Origin: Pararhodobacter zhoushanensis
GTDB taxonomy: Bacteria; Pseudomonadota; Alphaproteobacteria; Rhodobacterales; Rhodobacteraceae
Assembly: GCF_025949695.1 (NCBI RefSeq)
Contig: NZ_JAPDFL010000001.1
Span: 781,001-845,000, forward strand
Length of the DNA: 64,000 bases
Reading direction: 5' to 3'
In this document: piece by piece, positions 44,231 through 53,455 of the stretch
Layout of the letters: every line of letters begins with the position of its first letter
Position numbering within the stretch: the stretch's first letter is position 1
Translations under genes and position numbers: made by a program
Notes under the pieces: model-generated
The model's database searches: none
Told to the model about the DNA's origin: nothing
The model's input: only the letters and a program-made list of their open reading frames with translations

Positions 44231-45223
44231 GTGACCGAGACGCAGCGCAACCTTGAGCCGGCCGTGCCGGTGATCTGGCTTCTGGGCAAGACCGGCGCAG
44301 GCAAGACCTCGCTGGTGCGCGCCCTGACGGGGGCGGGTGAGGTCGGCAACGGGTTCGAGCCGGGCACGCGCGGCGCGGCGGTCCATGACTTCCCGCCGCA
44401 AGCCGCCGCCGTGCGCTTTCTGGACACGCGAGGCTTGGGCGAGACAGGCTATGACGCCACGCCTGATCTTGAGCGGGCAGGCAGGACGGCGCAGGCGATC
44501 CTGGCGGTGATCCGGCTGGATGATCCGGTGCAAGCGCCGGTGGCCGAGGTTTTGCGCGACACCAATCTGCCGGTGCTTCTGGTCTTTACCGGGGCCGATC
44601 TGGTGACGGAGCCCGGCGCGCAGGTCCGTGCCCGGGCGCATGTCACGTCGTTGATCGGGCGCGAGTTTCCCAGCGTGACCATGGCGCTGCCCGCCGACGG
44701 GCTGGTGGTGGGCATCGAGGCGTTGCTTGATGCGCTTGACAGCTTCATGCCCCGTGCCGCCGCGATCCTGCGCCGGGCCGAAGAGGCGCGCGTTTTCGCC
44801 AAGAACCGCCCGCTGGTGCTGCGCTATGCCGCGATGGCCGGGGCGTCGGACGTGGTGCCGCTGACGGGCCTTGCCACGGTGCCCGCAGCCCAAGGCGCGA
44901 TGCTGCATGCCCTTGCACGCAAATACGATGTCGAACTCACACCGGCGCGGATGGGCCTGCTGGCCTCGGCGCTTGGCACCGGGGCGCTGGTGCGCATGGC
45001 CACGGGCATGGCGCTGCGGCAGGGGGCCAAGCTGATCCCGGTCTTTGGCCAGACGCTGGGCGCTGCAGCGGCGGCGGGCACCAGTTTCGCCACGACCTAT
45101 GCGCTGGGCCGCGCGGCCTCGGCCTGGCTCCACGGGCTGTCGCGGGGTGCGGCACCGGACAGCGCGACCTTGCGCAGCCTTTATGATCAGGCGCTGAAAG
45201 GCGCGAAACATGCGGCTGACTGA
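44231..45223 (+). CDS. GTPase with DUF697/YcjF-like C-terminal domain
   Basis: 330 residues. G1 motif LLGKTGAGKTS is at residues 17-27, G3 DTRG near 65, and a variant G4 TGAD (FTGADLV) near 122 in place of NKxD. The C-terminal third (VVPLTGLATVPAAQGAMLHALARKYDVEL...) resembles DUF697, a membrane-associated helical domain. The start is GTG 44231. It overlaps by 14 bases a second GTPase gene. The pair may form a membrane-associated GTPase system of unknown role. Confidence 0.82.
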   Translation: MTETQRNLEPAVPVIWLLGKTGAGKTSLVRALTGAGEVGNGFEPGTRGAAVHDFPPQAAAVRFLDTRGLGETGYDATPDLERAGRTAQAILAVIRLDDPVQAPVAEVLRDTNLPVLLVFTGADLVTEPGAQVRARAHVTSLIGREFPSVTMALPADGLVVGIEALLDALDSFMPRAAAILRRAEEARVFAKNRPLVLRYAAMAGASDVVPLTGLATVPAAQGAMLHALARKYDVELTPARMGLLASALGTGALVRMATGMALRQGAKLIPVFGQTLGAAAAAGTSFATTYALGRAASAWLHGLSRGAAPDSATLRSLYDQALKGAKHAAD

Positions 45224-46718
45224 CCGCCTGCGCCACACGCTGTTGCGCTGGGACCGGCTGGGATTGGCGGCGATTCTGGCGCTGCCACTGACGATTTCCA
45301 TGCTGCTGGGCTTTTTGTGGCTGAACGAACACGGTTACCTGTTGTGGTTCGCGCTGGGCACCGCCGGGTTCTATGCCGTCTTTCGCGTGGCTGTCGGGCT
45401 GGCCCGCTGGCGCACCCGCGTTGCCGGGGAACGCGAGCCGCGCGAGCTGGAGGGGCCAAAGGCCGACCCCGAATGGTCCCCCGCCGAAAAGGCCGCGTTC
45501 GAGCGTGCCCGCGCCCGCATCGACACCCGCCTGAAAGAGCCGATCCCGTGGGCCACCCTGCCGACCGAGGCGCTGACGGTGGTGGAAGAAGTTGCCACCG
45601 ACATGTCCAATGGCCAGCGCAGCGCGCTGGATTTCACCCTGCCCGAGGCGCTGTTGCTGATTGATCAGGTGGCGCTGCGGTATCGGGCGTTCCTGCTTGA
45701 AAGCATCCCCTATTCCGACCGGCTGTCGGTGCGCACCATGCATTGGCTGTGGCGCAAGCAGGACGCGGCGCTGACGGCGTGGGAGACCGGGTTTCTGGCG
45801 TGGCGCGGGGTGCGGCTGTTGCTCAACCCCGCCGTCGGGTTGCTGCGCGAGGCCGAGCGGGTGCTGGCCACCGGGCTGCAGGACCGCCTGACCGAGAAAT
45901 TCCGCCGCGACGCGCAGGCGATCCTGCTGGAAGAGGCGGCGCAGGCAGCGGTTGATCTGTTCTCGGGGCGGCTCAAGGTCAGCGAAGCCGATCTCAGCCG
46001 CCACGGCGCGCGGGTGATCGTGCCCGATGCCGCGCCCGAGGGGGCGGTGCAGATTGTCGTCGTCGGCCAGATTTCAGCCGGGAAATCGACGCTGGTCAAT
46101 GCGCTGCTGGGCGAGGACGCGACCGAGACCGACGCTGCGCCGACCACCGACACCGCTGCCGGGCACGCGCTGGACAGCGGCGTGCGGGTGATCGACACAC
46201 CGGGGCTGGATGGCACCGACAAGGTGGCCCGGGCGATTGCCGCGCAGATGGTGACGGCCGATCTGGTGTTGTGGGTGCACCGGGCGAACAGGCCGGGGCG
46301 CGCGGCGGATGTGGGGCTGATGGCCGCGTTTCAGGCCGCGATGGCGCGCGATCCGGCGCGGCGGCACCCGCCGGTGGTGCATGTCGCCAACGCCTCGGAC
46401 CTGTTGCTGCCGGGTTGGCCACGGCCAGAGAACACGCTCACCGCTGAGGATAAGGCCCGCCTGCGCGCCGCCACCGATGCGATTGCCCGCGACATGGGCG
46501 GGGCCGAGGTGATCCCGATCCGCGCCGAAGCGCCCGAGTGGAACATCGACGCGCTGAACGCCGCCATCGACGCGGTGCTGCCCGAGGCGCGCATGACCCG
46601 GCGCAACCGTCTGCGGCTGGAGGCCTCGCGCAGCGAGGGGTTGCGTGGCAATATCGCCCGCGCCGGACGCGGGGTGAGCGCGGTGGCCAAGGCGCTGGGC
46701 AGCCGCTGGCGGCGCTGA
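45210..46718 (+). CDS. membrane-anchored GTPase
   Basis: 502 residues. Two N-terminal membrane segments (about residues 18-62), a long helical, charged middle part (65-285), then a Ras-like G domain with G1 VVGQISAGKST (about 293-303), G3 DTPG and G4 NASD. The C-terminal tail is basic. The arrangement of membrane anchor, helical region and G domain resembles dynamin-like or YcjX/YcjF-type proteins but I cannot place it in a named family with certainty. It overlaps the upstream GTPase gene, which implies joint function. Confidence 0.8.
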   Translation: MRLTDRLRHTLLRWDRLGLAAILALPLTISMLLGFLWLNEHGYLLWFALGTAGFYAVFRVAVGLARWRTRVAGEREPRELEGPKADPEWSPAEKAAFERARARIDTRLKEPIPWATLPTEALTVVEEVATDMSNGQRSALDFTLPEALLLIDQVALRYRAFLLESIPYSDRLSVRTMHWLWRKQDAALTAWETGFLAWRGVRLLLNPAVGLLREAERVLATGLQDRLTEKFRRDAQAILLEEAAQAAVDLFSGRLKVSEADLSRHGARVIVPDAAPEGAVQIVVVGQISAGKSTLVNALLGEDATETDAAPTTDTAAGHALDSGVRVIDTPGLDGTDKVARAIAAQMVTADLVLWVHRANRPGRAADVGLMAAFQAAMARDPARRHPPVVHVANASDLLLPGWPRPENTLTAEDKARLRAATDAIARDMGGAEVIPIRAEAPEWNIDALNAAIDAVLPEARMTRRNRLRLEASRSEGLRGNIARAGRGVSAVAKALGSRWRR

Positions 46719-46739
46719 GCCGCGCAGCAAGGGGGCGGG

Positions 46740-47927
46740 ATGATCTGGGATTTCTGTGTGATTGGCGGCGGGATTGTCGGGCTGGCGACGGCGCGGGCGC
46801 TGCTGGCGCGACAGCCGGGGGCCAGTCTGATCGTGCTGGAGAAAGAGCCGGAACTGGGGCGGCACCAGACCGGGCATAACTCGGGCGTGATCCATTCGGG
46901 GATCTATTACCAACCGGGCAGCTTCAAGGCCAGGCTCTGCCGCGAGGGCGCGGCGCGGACCAAGGAATTCTGCCAGCAGCACGCCATTCCCTATGACGAA
47001 CGCGGCAAGCTGATCGTCGCCACGCGTGAGGACGAGGTGCCCCGGCTGGACGCGCTGTTTGCGCGGGCGGGGGAGAACGGGATCAGGGCTGAGCTGGTTG
47101 CAGGGCCACAGATTGCCGAGCGTGAACCGGCGATTGCCGGGCGCAAGGCGATCTGGGTGCCCGAGGCGGCGATCGTCGATTACAAGCGCGTGCTGGCGGC
47201 ACTGGCTGACGAGATCATCGCGCAGGGGGCCGAGATCCGCTATGGCGCGGCGCCGGTGGGGATTGTCGAGCAGGGCGCGTGGGTCGAGGCGGCGCTGGCG
47301 GGCGAGACGGTACGGGCGCGGCGGCTGGTGGCCTGCGCGGGGCTGCAATCGGACCGCGTGGCGACGATGGCGGGGCTGGCGATCCACCACCGGATCGTGC
47401 CGTTTCGCGGCGAATACTGGCGGCTGAGGCCCGAGCGGTCGGATGTCGCGCGGGCGATGATCTATCCGGTGCCCGAACCCGGCTTGCCCTTTCTGGGCGT
47501 GCATCTGACGCCGCTGATCGACGGCGCGATGACGCTGGGGCCGAATGCGATGCTGGGCTTTGCGCGTGAGGGGTATCCGAAATTTTCGGTTTCATTGCGC
47601 GATACGGCCGAGATGCTGGGCTTTCCCGGCTTCTGGCGGGTGATCGGGCAGAACCTCCGCCCCGGGTTGACCGAGATCGGCAACTCCTTGTTCAAGCGGC
47701 GCTATCTGGAAGAATGCCGCCGCTATTGCCCGTCCTTGGTGCTGGACGATCTGCTGCCGATGGCACCGGGCATCCGCGCGCAGGCGGTGGGGGCCAAGGG
47801 CGAGCTGGTGCAGGATTTCCTGTTTCTGGACACGGCGCGGATGCTGCATGTCTGCAACGCGCCGTCCCCTGCCGCGACCTCGGCGTTGCCGATTGGCGAC
47901 CTGATCGCGGGACGGGTGATCGGGTAA
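46740..47927 (+). CDS. lhgO: L-2-hydroxyglutarate oxidase
   Basis: FAD-dependent oxidation of L-2-hydroxyglutarate to 2-oxoglutarate, feeding electrons to the membrane quinone pool. 395 residues: FAD motif VIGGGIVGLATARALL at the N-terminus, GHNSGVIHSGIYY near 45-58, and a C-terminal NAPSPAATSALPIGD. Normal length. It follows the GTPase pair by 21 bases, but no functional link is known. Confidence 0.92.
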   Translation: MIWDFCVIGGGIVGLATARALLARQPGASLIVLEKEPELGRHQTGHNSGVIHSGIYYQPGSFKARLCREGAARTKEFCQQHAIPYDERGKLIVATREDEVPRLDALFARAGENGIRAELVAGPQIAEREPAIAGRKAIWVPEAAIVDYKRVLAALADEIIAQGAEIRYGAAPVGIVEQGAWVEAALAGETVRARRLVACAGLQSDRVATMAGLAIHHRIVPFRGEYWRLRPERSDVARAMIYPVPEPGLPFLGVHLTPLIDGAMTLGPNAMLGFAREGYPKFSVSLRDTAEMLGFPGFWRVIGQNLRPGLTEIGNSLFKRRYLEECRRYCPSLVLDDLLPMAPGIRAQAVGAKGELVQDFLFLDTARMLHVCNAPSPAATSALPIGDLIAGRVIG

Positions 47928-47954
47928 GGCGGGGGGCCAGCCCCCGCACCCCCG

Positions 47955-48017
47955 CTTAAGGGGGACGCACGCGCCCCCTTAAGAAACCCCCGTGGATATT
48001 TTCAGACAGAAAATGCG
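47955..48017 (+). terminator. hairpin plus 3'-end core motif after lhgO
   Basis: A 10-bp stem CTTAAGGGGG/CCCCCTTAAG (47955-47983) is followed by AACCCCCGT and GGATATTTTCAGACAGAAAATGC. Same order of parts as behind serB, cobJ, cobO and rlmH. It lies between convergent lhgO and DUF2218. Confidence 0.7.
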
Positions 48018-48018
48018 G

Positions 48019-48312
48019 TCAACGGGTCCAGTTGATGGCGAGCTCTTCGCGGAAGGCGAAGCGTTCGAGGTGGCTGGCGATGACGCCTTCCAGGCGTTCA
48101 AGCATCTCGGGCTCGGCGGTTTCGGCGGTCAAGGTCAGGGTTTCGCCCGCGGCGGTGAGGTGGCAGGTGCCGAAGGGGAAGTCGATCTTGCCCTTTTCGG
48201 TGTCGAAGCTGGCAGGGATCTTGTGGGCAAAATGCTTGCACAGCTGTTGCAGGTAGCGGCTGGCATTGGCGGTGGTGAGCACGGCGGTGCTGGTGGTGAC
48301 GGTATTGCTCAT
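48019..48312 (-). CDS. DUF2218 domain-containing protein
   Basis: 97-residue cytoplasmic protein of the DUF2218 family, recognisable by YLQQLCKHFAHKIPASFD and the following FPFGTCHLTA strand. Stand-alone members are often found beside siderophore or iron-uptake genes in other genomes, but none is adjacent here. ATG 48312 (MSNTVTTSTAVL) is chosen; the longer upstream frame is antisense-like and unconserved. Function unknown. Confidence 0.87.
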   Translation of the reverse strand: MSNTVTTSTAVLTTANASRYLQQLCKHFAHKIPASFDTEKGKIDFPFGTCHLTAAGETLTLTAETAEPEMLERLEGVIASHLERFAFREELAINWTR

Positions 48313-48407
48313 GGCAGGGCCTTTGATCGGGGGAAGGAGTGGCTGGCCGGCCGTCGATGCGGTCGCGTGGCTCTCAGTTGCGAAAATACCCCGCTTTTGG
48401 CGCGAGA

Positions 48408-49391
48408 TCAAGGGGCTGGCAGGTCCAGATCGACCCAGACGATGGCGTGGGTCGCGTCGGGCGTGGGCCAGACAAGGCCGCTGTCGCGCCGGCGCAGCAC
48501 TGCCGAGGGCAGCACATAATCGACGCGCAGCGCGCCGGGGCCGTCCGGCCAGTGGGCAGTAGGCTGGCCGCTGAGCGGGTCTTGCAGCCGGGGATGGGCG
48601 AGGAGGGCGGCGATGTCGCCGCGCTCTCCGGCGCCGGCGGCCGGGTCGAGGTTGGCGTCGCCGAGCAGGACGAACGGTTCGGGGACTGGGCTCAGGCCGC
48701 CATCGAGCCGCCAGCGCCAGAAGGCGGTCTCGTCCGCGTTGCGCCAGTGGTTGCGCTGGTGCGGGCCGCCGAAGACAGGGGGGCCGGCGTGCCAGGCGAG
48801 CAGGGTGAGGGGGCCTTGGGGCGTGTCGAGGGTGACATCCCACAAGCCGGTCGAGGCGAGGCGCTGGAGGGCGAAGGCCTGAGCGGAGGGGAAGGGCTGG
48901 CCACCGACATGCGGGTAGCGGCTGGCGGGCAGGTCGCGCCAGAGGAAGGCGCTGTGATCTGTGGCGGTGACGATCGGATGGCGGGAGAGCAGGGCCATGC
49001 CGCCTGCGCCCGCGAAGCGTCCCCAGCCCTGGGCATCGTCGGCCTCGCCCCTGCGCCCGTCGCCGTCGAGATCGAGGCCGGTGGCGAGGCCGGTATTCGG
49101 GCGCGGCGCGTAGTGGTGGAGGAGAGGCAGGCCTGCGTCGCTCAGGAGGGTGGCGAAGGCGGACACTGCCAGCAGGTCGCGGTCATGGTCGACATCGAGG
49201 AGCAGCACCGCGTCGGGGTTCAGGGCGACCAGCGCGTCGCGGGCGGCGAGGATATCGGGCTCTGTCCGACGGATGTCTCGCAGCAAGAGACCGGGGCCAT
49301 CGCGGCTCAGGCCGGTGTGGTACACCGCAAGCCGGATCGGTTGCGCAAGCAGGGGGCAGGCGAGCAGGGCTGCGAGCAGCCACGCGATCAG
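48408..49391 (-). CDS. secreted endonuclease/exonuclease/phosphatase family protein
   Basis: EEP-superfamily hydrolase of about 327 residues with a hydrophobic N-terminal segment (IAWLLAALLACPLLA) that looks like a signal peptide. Motifs include a catalytic-type LLGDANLDPAAG and a C-terminal RVDYVLPS. The start is unclear: no ATG, GTG or TTG lies between the upstream gene's end and the signal region. A CTG at 49391 overlaps the upstream TGA as CTGA; otherwise the first conventional starts are GTG 49511 and ATG 49526, deep inside the upstream gene. Substrate unknown. Confidence 0.75.
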   Translation of the reverse strand: MIAWLLAALLACPLLAQPIRLAVYHTGLSRDGPGLLLRDIRRTEPDILAARDALVALNPDAVLLLDVDHDRDLLAVSAFATLLSDAGLPLLHHYAPRPNTGLATGLDLDGDGRRGEADDAQGWGRFAGAGGMALLSRHPIVTATDHSAFLWRDLPASRYPHVGGQPFPSAQAFALQRLASTGLWDVTLDTPQGPLTLLAWHAGPPVFGGPHQRNHWRNADETAFWRWRLDGGLSPVPEPFVLLGDANLDPAAGAGERGDIAALLAHPRLQDPLSGQPTAHWPDGPGALRVDYVLPSAVLRRRDSGLVWPTPDATHAIVWVDLDLPAP

Positions 49392-50239
49392 GCCGCTGCG
49401 AAGGCGTTTCCTTCGGAATCGGCGAAGCGACGGCGGCTGGCACGGATCATCTTGGCGACCCGGGCCATGGCGACGCCGCGCATGACCAGACTGGCCGGGA
49501 TATAGGCCCACAGCACGATCCCCCACACGAAGCCCATCGGCGACAGCAGGGTGACCGGGTTGATCAACAGCTCGGACGCGATCACCCCGGCTGGCAGCAA
49601 GAATGGCAGTACAACCCCTAACGCAATGTTAATGCGGGCATGGCGTTGCAGGCGCAGAACCACGTCATTGCCCGCAGTCGGGTCAAAGGTGGGCAGGTTG
49701 ATCCAGACGTTGAACGGGCCCGTGCCCATCGGCCAGGCGTTCAGGCGGATCGCGGTGACAAAGCCCAGAACCGTGGTGATCGCCAGTACCAAGGCCAGCG
49801 CCGCGCCGTCGCGCACCAGATCCAGATGGACGGGCGGTGTCGACTCAGGCAGCGCGGCGATCAGCAGGCGCACCGGGCTGATGCCGAAGTCGAGCAACTG
49901 ACCGCAAAGATTGGCTGCGGACATGGTCAGCCCGCCAAGAAGCCCCGGTTCGACCCCGTTGCGCTGCATCAGCGACAACAGCACGGCAAGGACGGCGATC
50001 AGGGCAAAGCGGGTGCGGTTGAACGGCGCGGCATAGCGGAATTCGATCAGGCCGGGATATTCGGTGGCGTATTCAGCAAACACGATGCCACCGGCAAAGG
50101 CGGCCAGCAGCAGCATGCTTTGCGCGGTATCAGGGGCGGTAGAGGGCACGACGAGCGCGGGGAAAATTGCCAGTAGAACGACCAAAAGGGCGCGTGCGGC
50201 GGCGCCCGGGATGTTCGACTTCGATTTTGCATCACCCAT
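49388..50239 (-). CDS. conserved membrane protein of unknown function
   Basis: 283-residue inner-membrane protein with about six hydrophobic segments and an N-terminus MGDAKSKSNIPGAAARALL. I recognise no named domain; FNVWINLPTFDPTAG sits in a loop near residue 185 and the C-terminus is basic (MIRASRRRFADSEG). ATG 50239 is chosen because AAGGGGG lies upstream and the longer frame adds unlike residues. Its 3' end overlaps the EEP hydrolase start region. Confidence 0.75.
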   Translation of the reverse strand: MGDAKSKSNIPGAAARALLVVLLAIFPALVVPSTAPDTAQSMLLLAAFAGGIVFAEYATEYPGLIEFRYAAPFNRTRFALIAVLAVLLSLMQRNGVEPGLLGGLTMSAANLCGQLLDFGISPVRLLIAALPESTPPVHLDLVRDGAALALVLAITTVLGFVTAIRLNAWPMGTGPFNVWINLPTFDPTAGNDVVLRLQRHARINIALGVVLPFLLPAGVIASELLINPVTLLSPMGFVWGIVLWAYIPASLVMRGVAMARVAKMIRASRRRFADSEGNAFAAA

Positions 50240-50429
50240 GCTCGACCCCCTTGCCGGCCGGTGAGAGCCGGTGGGTTGTTTGTGCCGCCGTCGGAATGTG
50301 GCGGCTTGCCTCAATTTTGCCACAATTCTGCCCACTTTCACGTACTCCCGCAAGAGACCTTCAAACAGTGGGTGACGATCGCGATGATTTCGAGGCGGAA
50401 ATGTCGCAGCTTTGCATCAAACATAAGGT

Positions 50430-50459
50430 AAAAATGAGGCGCCCCCGAGGGAGCGCCTT
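50430..50459 (-). terminator. intrinsic terminator after leuD
   Basis: On the minus strand AGGCGC/GCGCCT forms a stem around a ten-base loop and is followed by CATTTTTAC, 24 bases after the leuD stop. Confidence 0.75.
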
Positions 50460-50481
50460 AAGGCATTGAAATTGTTTGAAA

Positions 50482-51087
50482 TCAGACCCAAGGATACTGC
50501 AATTTTGCCCGTTCTTCATAGGCATCAATTGCAGACACTTTTTCCAAACTGAGACCAATGTCGTCCAGACCGTTCATCAGGCAGTGTTTCTTGAACGCGT
50601 CGACCTCGAACGGGAAGGTTTTGCCGTCCGATGCGGTGACGACCTGCGACTCAAGATCAACGGTGATCCGGGCGTTTGCCCCATTTGTGGCATCATCCAT
50701 CAGGTAGTTGACGGCCTCGGCTGGCAAGATCACCGGCAGGATGCCGTTCTTGAAGCAGTTGTTGAAGAAGATGTCGGCAAAGCTGGTCGAGATCACGCAG
50801 CGGATGCCGAAATCGAGCAGCGCCCAGGGGGCGTGTTCGCGCGACGAGCCGCAGCCGAAGTTGTCACCGGCAACGATGATCTCGGCGTTGCGGTAGGCGG
50901 GCTGGTTCAGAACGAAATCGGGGTTCTCGTTGCCGTCGCGATCAAAGCGCATCTCGTCGAACAGGTTCTTGCCCAGACCCGAACGCTTGATGGTTTTGAG
51001 GAACAGTTTGGGGATGATCATATCGGTGTCGATATTGACCAGCGGCATGGGCGCCGCGATCCCGGTGAGTGTGGTGAACTTGTCCAT
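50482..51087 (-). CDS. leuD: 3-isopropylmalate dehydratase small subunit
   Basis: Swivel subunit that with LeuC isomerises 2- to 3-isopropylmalate in leucine synthesis. 201 residues: [19 protein letters not shown] and [22 protein letters not shown] are diagnostic. ATG 51087 has GGAGACC upstream. An HdeD-like gene separates it from leuC, unlike the direct leuC-leuD order in many bacteria. Confidence 0.96.
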   Translation of the reverse strand: MDKFTTLTGIAAPMPLVNIDTDMIIPKLFLKTIKRSGLGKNLFDEMRFDRDGNENPDFVLNQPAYRNAEIIVAGDNFGCGSSREHAPWALLDFGIRCVISTSFADIFFNNCFKNGILPVILPAEAVNYLMDDATNGANARITVDLESQVVTASDGKTFPFEVDAFKKHCLMNGLDDIGLSLEKVSAIDAYEERAKLQYPWV

Positions 51088-51129
51088 GTCGGTCTCCGTG
51101 TGGCGGGCGCACCCGCGCGGATAGAAGGG

Positions 51130-51642
51130 TCAGCGCTTGCGGGCGGTCAGTCCCAGCGCGAGCAGGCCAAGGCCGTCGGCGAGAAGCTGAATGCCCAGAA
51201 GCAGGCCAAGAAGCGTGGTGGCAGCCGCCGCGATGTTGCCGACGACCATGAAGCCGATCAGCAAAGACGCCGCGCCCGAAAGCAGCAGGAACCAGAAGAG
51301 CCGGGTCTCGCGCAGGCGCCAGGCCATGCCCAGACGCGCGCCGCCGGTGATCAGGAACACGATCCCGACCAGCAGCGTCAGCGAGATGACCCCGGCCAGC
51401 GGGTTCGCGATCAGCGAAACCCCGGCGATCAGGCCAACCAGCCCGATCAGCGCCGTCCAGATCCGGTGCGCCGCGTCTTTGTCGGTGACACCGACCCAGA
51501 GCTGCAGCGCGCCGCTGAGGATCAGGAGCATCCCCACAAGCGTGGTCACGGCCAGCGAGGCCGCGAAGGGGTTGGCGATGGCCAGAAGGCCACCGACCCC
51601 AAGGATCACGCCGAGAACGATCAGAACGGTGCTGCTGCGCAT
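51130..51642 (-). CDS. HdeD/DUF308 family membrane protein
   Basis: 170 residues, six membrane segments, with the repeated hydrophobic three-helix units of DUF308 (LIVLGVILGVGGLLAIANPF... and ALIGLVGLIAGVSLIANPLAG). HdeD in enterobacteria takes part in acid resistance at high cell density; a role here is unknown. It sits between leuC and leuD on the same strand with short gaps, so it is likely co-transcribed with leucine genes. Confidence 0.88.
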   Translation of the reverse strand: MRSSTVLIVLGVILGVGGLLAIANPFAASLAVTTLVGMLLILSGALQLWVGVTDKDAAHRIWTALIGLVGLIAGVSLIANPLAGVISLTLLVGIVFLITGGARLGMAWRLRETRLFWFLLLSGAASLLIGFMVVGNIAAAATTLLGLLLGIQLLADGLGLLALGLTARKR

Positions 51643-51664
51643 CGGTTTGCCCTTTTAGCTGCGG

Positions 51665-53071
51665 TTACGCGAAGTCGCGCACGTCGGTCAGATGGCCGGT
51701 GACCGCTGCCGCCGCGGCCATGCCGGGGCTGAGCAGATGGGTGCGGCCCTTGTAGCCCTGACGACCCTCGAAGTTGCGGTTCGAGGTGGAGGCGCACCGC
51801 TCGCCGGGGGCCAGCTGATCGGGGTTCATCGCCAGACACATCGAGCAACCCGCCATGCGCCATTCAAAGCCCGCGTCGATGAAGATCTGCGCCAGACCCT
51901 CTTCTTCCGCCTGTGCCCGCACCAGACCCGAGCCGGGCACGACCATGGCGCGGACGCCATCAGCGATCTTCTTGCCCTTGAGCACGGCCGCCGCCGCGCG
52001 CAGATCCTCGATCCGGCCGTTGGTGCACGAGCCGATGAAGACGGTGTCGATCTTGGCGTCGGTCAGTTTCTGGCCCGGCGTCAGGCCCATGTAGTCAAGC
52101 GCGCGCTTGACCGCCTCGACCTTGCCGCCGGTGAAATCGTCCGGCGAGGGCACGGTTGCGCTGATCGGCAGCACGTCCTCGGGCGAGGTGCCCCAGGTGA
52201 CGACGGGCTGGATATCTTCACCGCGCAGCGTGACGACCTTGTCGAAATGCGCGCCTTCGTCGGTGTAGAGCGTCTTCCAATAGGCCAGCGCAGCCTCCCA
52301 CGCCGCGCCTTTGGGCGCATGCGGGCGGCCCATGACATAGGCGAAGGTGGTCTCGTCGGGCGCAATCAGGCCCGCGCGCGCGCCGCCTTCGATCGCCATG
52401 TTGCAGACGGTCATGCGGCCTTCCATCGACAGCGCGCGGATCGCCTCGCCGCAATATTCGATGACATAGCCGGTGCCGCCCGCCGTGCCGGTCTTGCCGA
52501 TCACCGCCAACGTGATGTCCTTGGCCGTGACACCGGGCATCAGTTTGCCGGTGATCTCGACCTTCATGTTCTTGCCCTTGCGCTGGATCAGCGTCTGCGT
52601 GGCCAGAACATGCTCGACCTCGGAGGTGCCGATCCCGTGCGCCAGCGAGCCGAAGGCGCCATGCGTGGCCGTGTGGCTGTCACCGCAGGCGACGGTCATG
52701 CCGGGCAGGGTCCAGCCCTGCTCGGGCCCGACGATGTGAACGATGCCCTGACGAGCGTCGGACACGGGGTAGTAGTGGATGCCGAAATCCTTGGCGTTCT
52801 TGTCGAGCGCGTCGACCTGAATGCGCGATTCCTCGTTGTCGATGCCCTTCACGCGGTCTTCGGTGGTGGGCACGTTATGGTCGGGAACGGCGATGGTCTT
52901 GCCCGGCGCGCGCACGCTGCGACCGGCCAGACGCAGGCCTTCAAAGGCCTGCGGGCTGGTCACTTCATGGACCAGATGGCGGTCGATATACAGCAGGCAG
53001 GTGCCGTCTTCAGCTTCCTGGGCGACATGCGCGTCCCAGATCTTGTCATAGAGCGTTTTCGGAGCAGTCAT
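51665..53071 (-). CDS. leuC: 3-isopropylmalate dehydratase large subunit
   Basis: Aconitase-family Fe4S4 enzyme, 468 residues. Cluster cysteines lie in [11 protein letters not shown] and in [33 protein letters not shown] is the substrate-binding stretch. ATG 53071 follows GAGAGAGCC. First gene of leuC-hdeD-like-leuD. The 384-base upstream region has a GC-rich palindrome (53115-53130) and a repeat pair. Confidence 0.96.
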   Translation of the reverse strand: MTAPKTLYDKIWDAHVAQEAEDGTCLLYIDRHLVHEVTSPQAFEGLRLAGRSVRAPGKTIAVPDHNVPTTEDRVKGIDNEESRIQVDALDKNAKDFGIHYYPVSDARQGIVHIVGPEQGWTLPGMTVACGDSHTATHGAFGSLAHGIGTSEVEHVLATQTLIQRKGKNMKVEITGKLMPGVTAKDITLAVIGKTGTAGGTGYVIEYCGEAIRALSMEGRMTVCNMAIEGGARAGLIAPDETTFAYVMGRPHAPKGAAWEAALAYWKTLYTDEGAHFDKVVTLRGEDIQPVVTWGTSPEDVLPISATVPSPDDFTGGKVEAVKRALDYMGLTPGQKLTDAKIDTVFIGSCTNGRIEDLRAAAAVLKGKKIADGVRAMVVPGSGLVRAQAEEEGLAQIFIDAGFEWRMAGCSMCLAMNPDQLAPGERCASTSNRNFEGRQGYKGRTHLLSPGMAAAAAVTGHLTDVRDFA

Positions 53072-53298
53072 GGCTCTCTCACTTCGCGTATTGGGAATGG
53101 ATGGCGTGACGGAGTGCCCCGCGCGGGGCAAAAAGGGTCAGGCTGGAAGACGCGCGAGGACAGACCGGTTTTCCCGGCAGAAACGCTGCGGCAAGCGCGC
53201 GTGATCGGTCATGTCAAAGAAGCGGATCATGGGGCCTGTCTTACGCCCGAATGCGCGCTCAGGCAACAGGATTGCGGGCGCGTCGCCTGCGGGACGGT

Positions 53299-53322
53299 GG
53301 TGCGCTGAAGCGCACCCTACCC
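53299..53322. repeat. palindromic element, left copy of the leuC-mscS pair
   Basis: GGTGCGCTGAAGCGCACC followed by CTACCC. Inverted partner at 53373-53396; 50 bases between. The pair lies between divergent leuC and mscS. Confidence 0.92.
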
Positions 53323-53372
53323 GGCGTGCCACCGCGGGCGGCGACCCCAACACCGCGCGCCGGTCGCTGCCG

Positions 53373-53396
53373 GGGTAGGGTGCGCTTCAGCGCACC
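53373..53396. repeat. palindromic element, right copy of the leuC-mscS pair
   Basis: GGGTAGGGTGCGCTTCAGCG followed by CACC, the reverse complement of the left copy. With it, it can form a 24-bp inverted repeat around a 50-base spacer. Confidence 0.92.
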
Positions 53397-53455
53397 GGGG
53401 GCGGGCGAGCCGTCGCCGTCGTGGACTTCTGCCGCGCTTGCCCTAAACTCCTTTC

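Noticed and set aside
53138-53230. Possible 30-residue leader peptide upstream of leuC, followed by the palindrome TGCCCCGCGCGGGGCA
   Set aside because: The peptide has no run of leucine codons and no good ribosome binding site, and the palindrome lacks a T-run on this strand, so an attenuator could not be supported.
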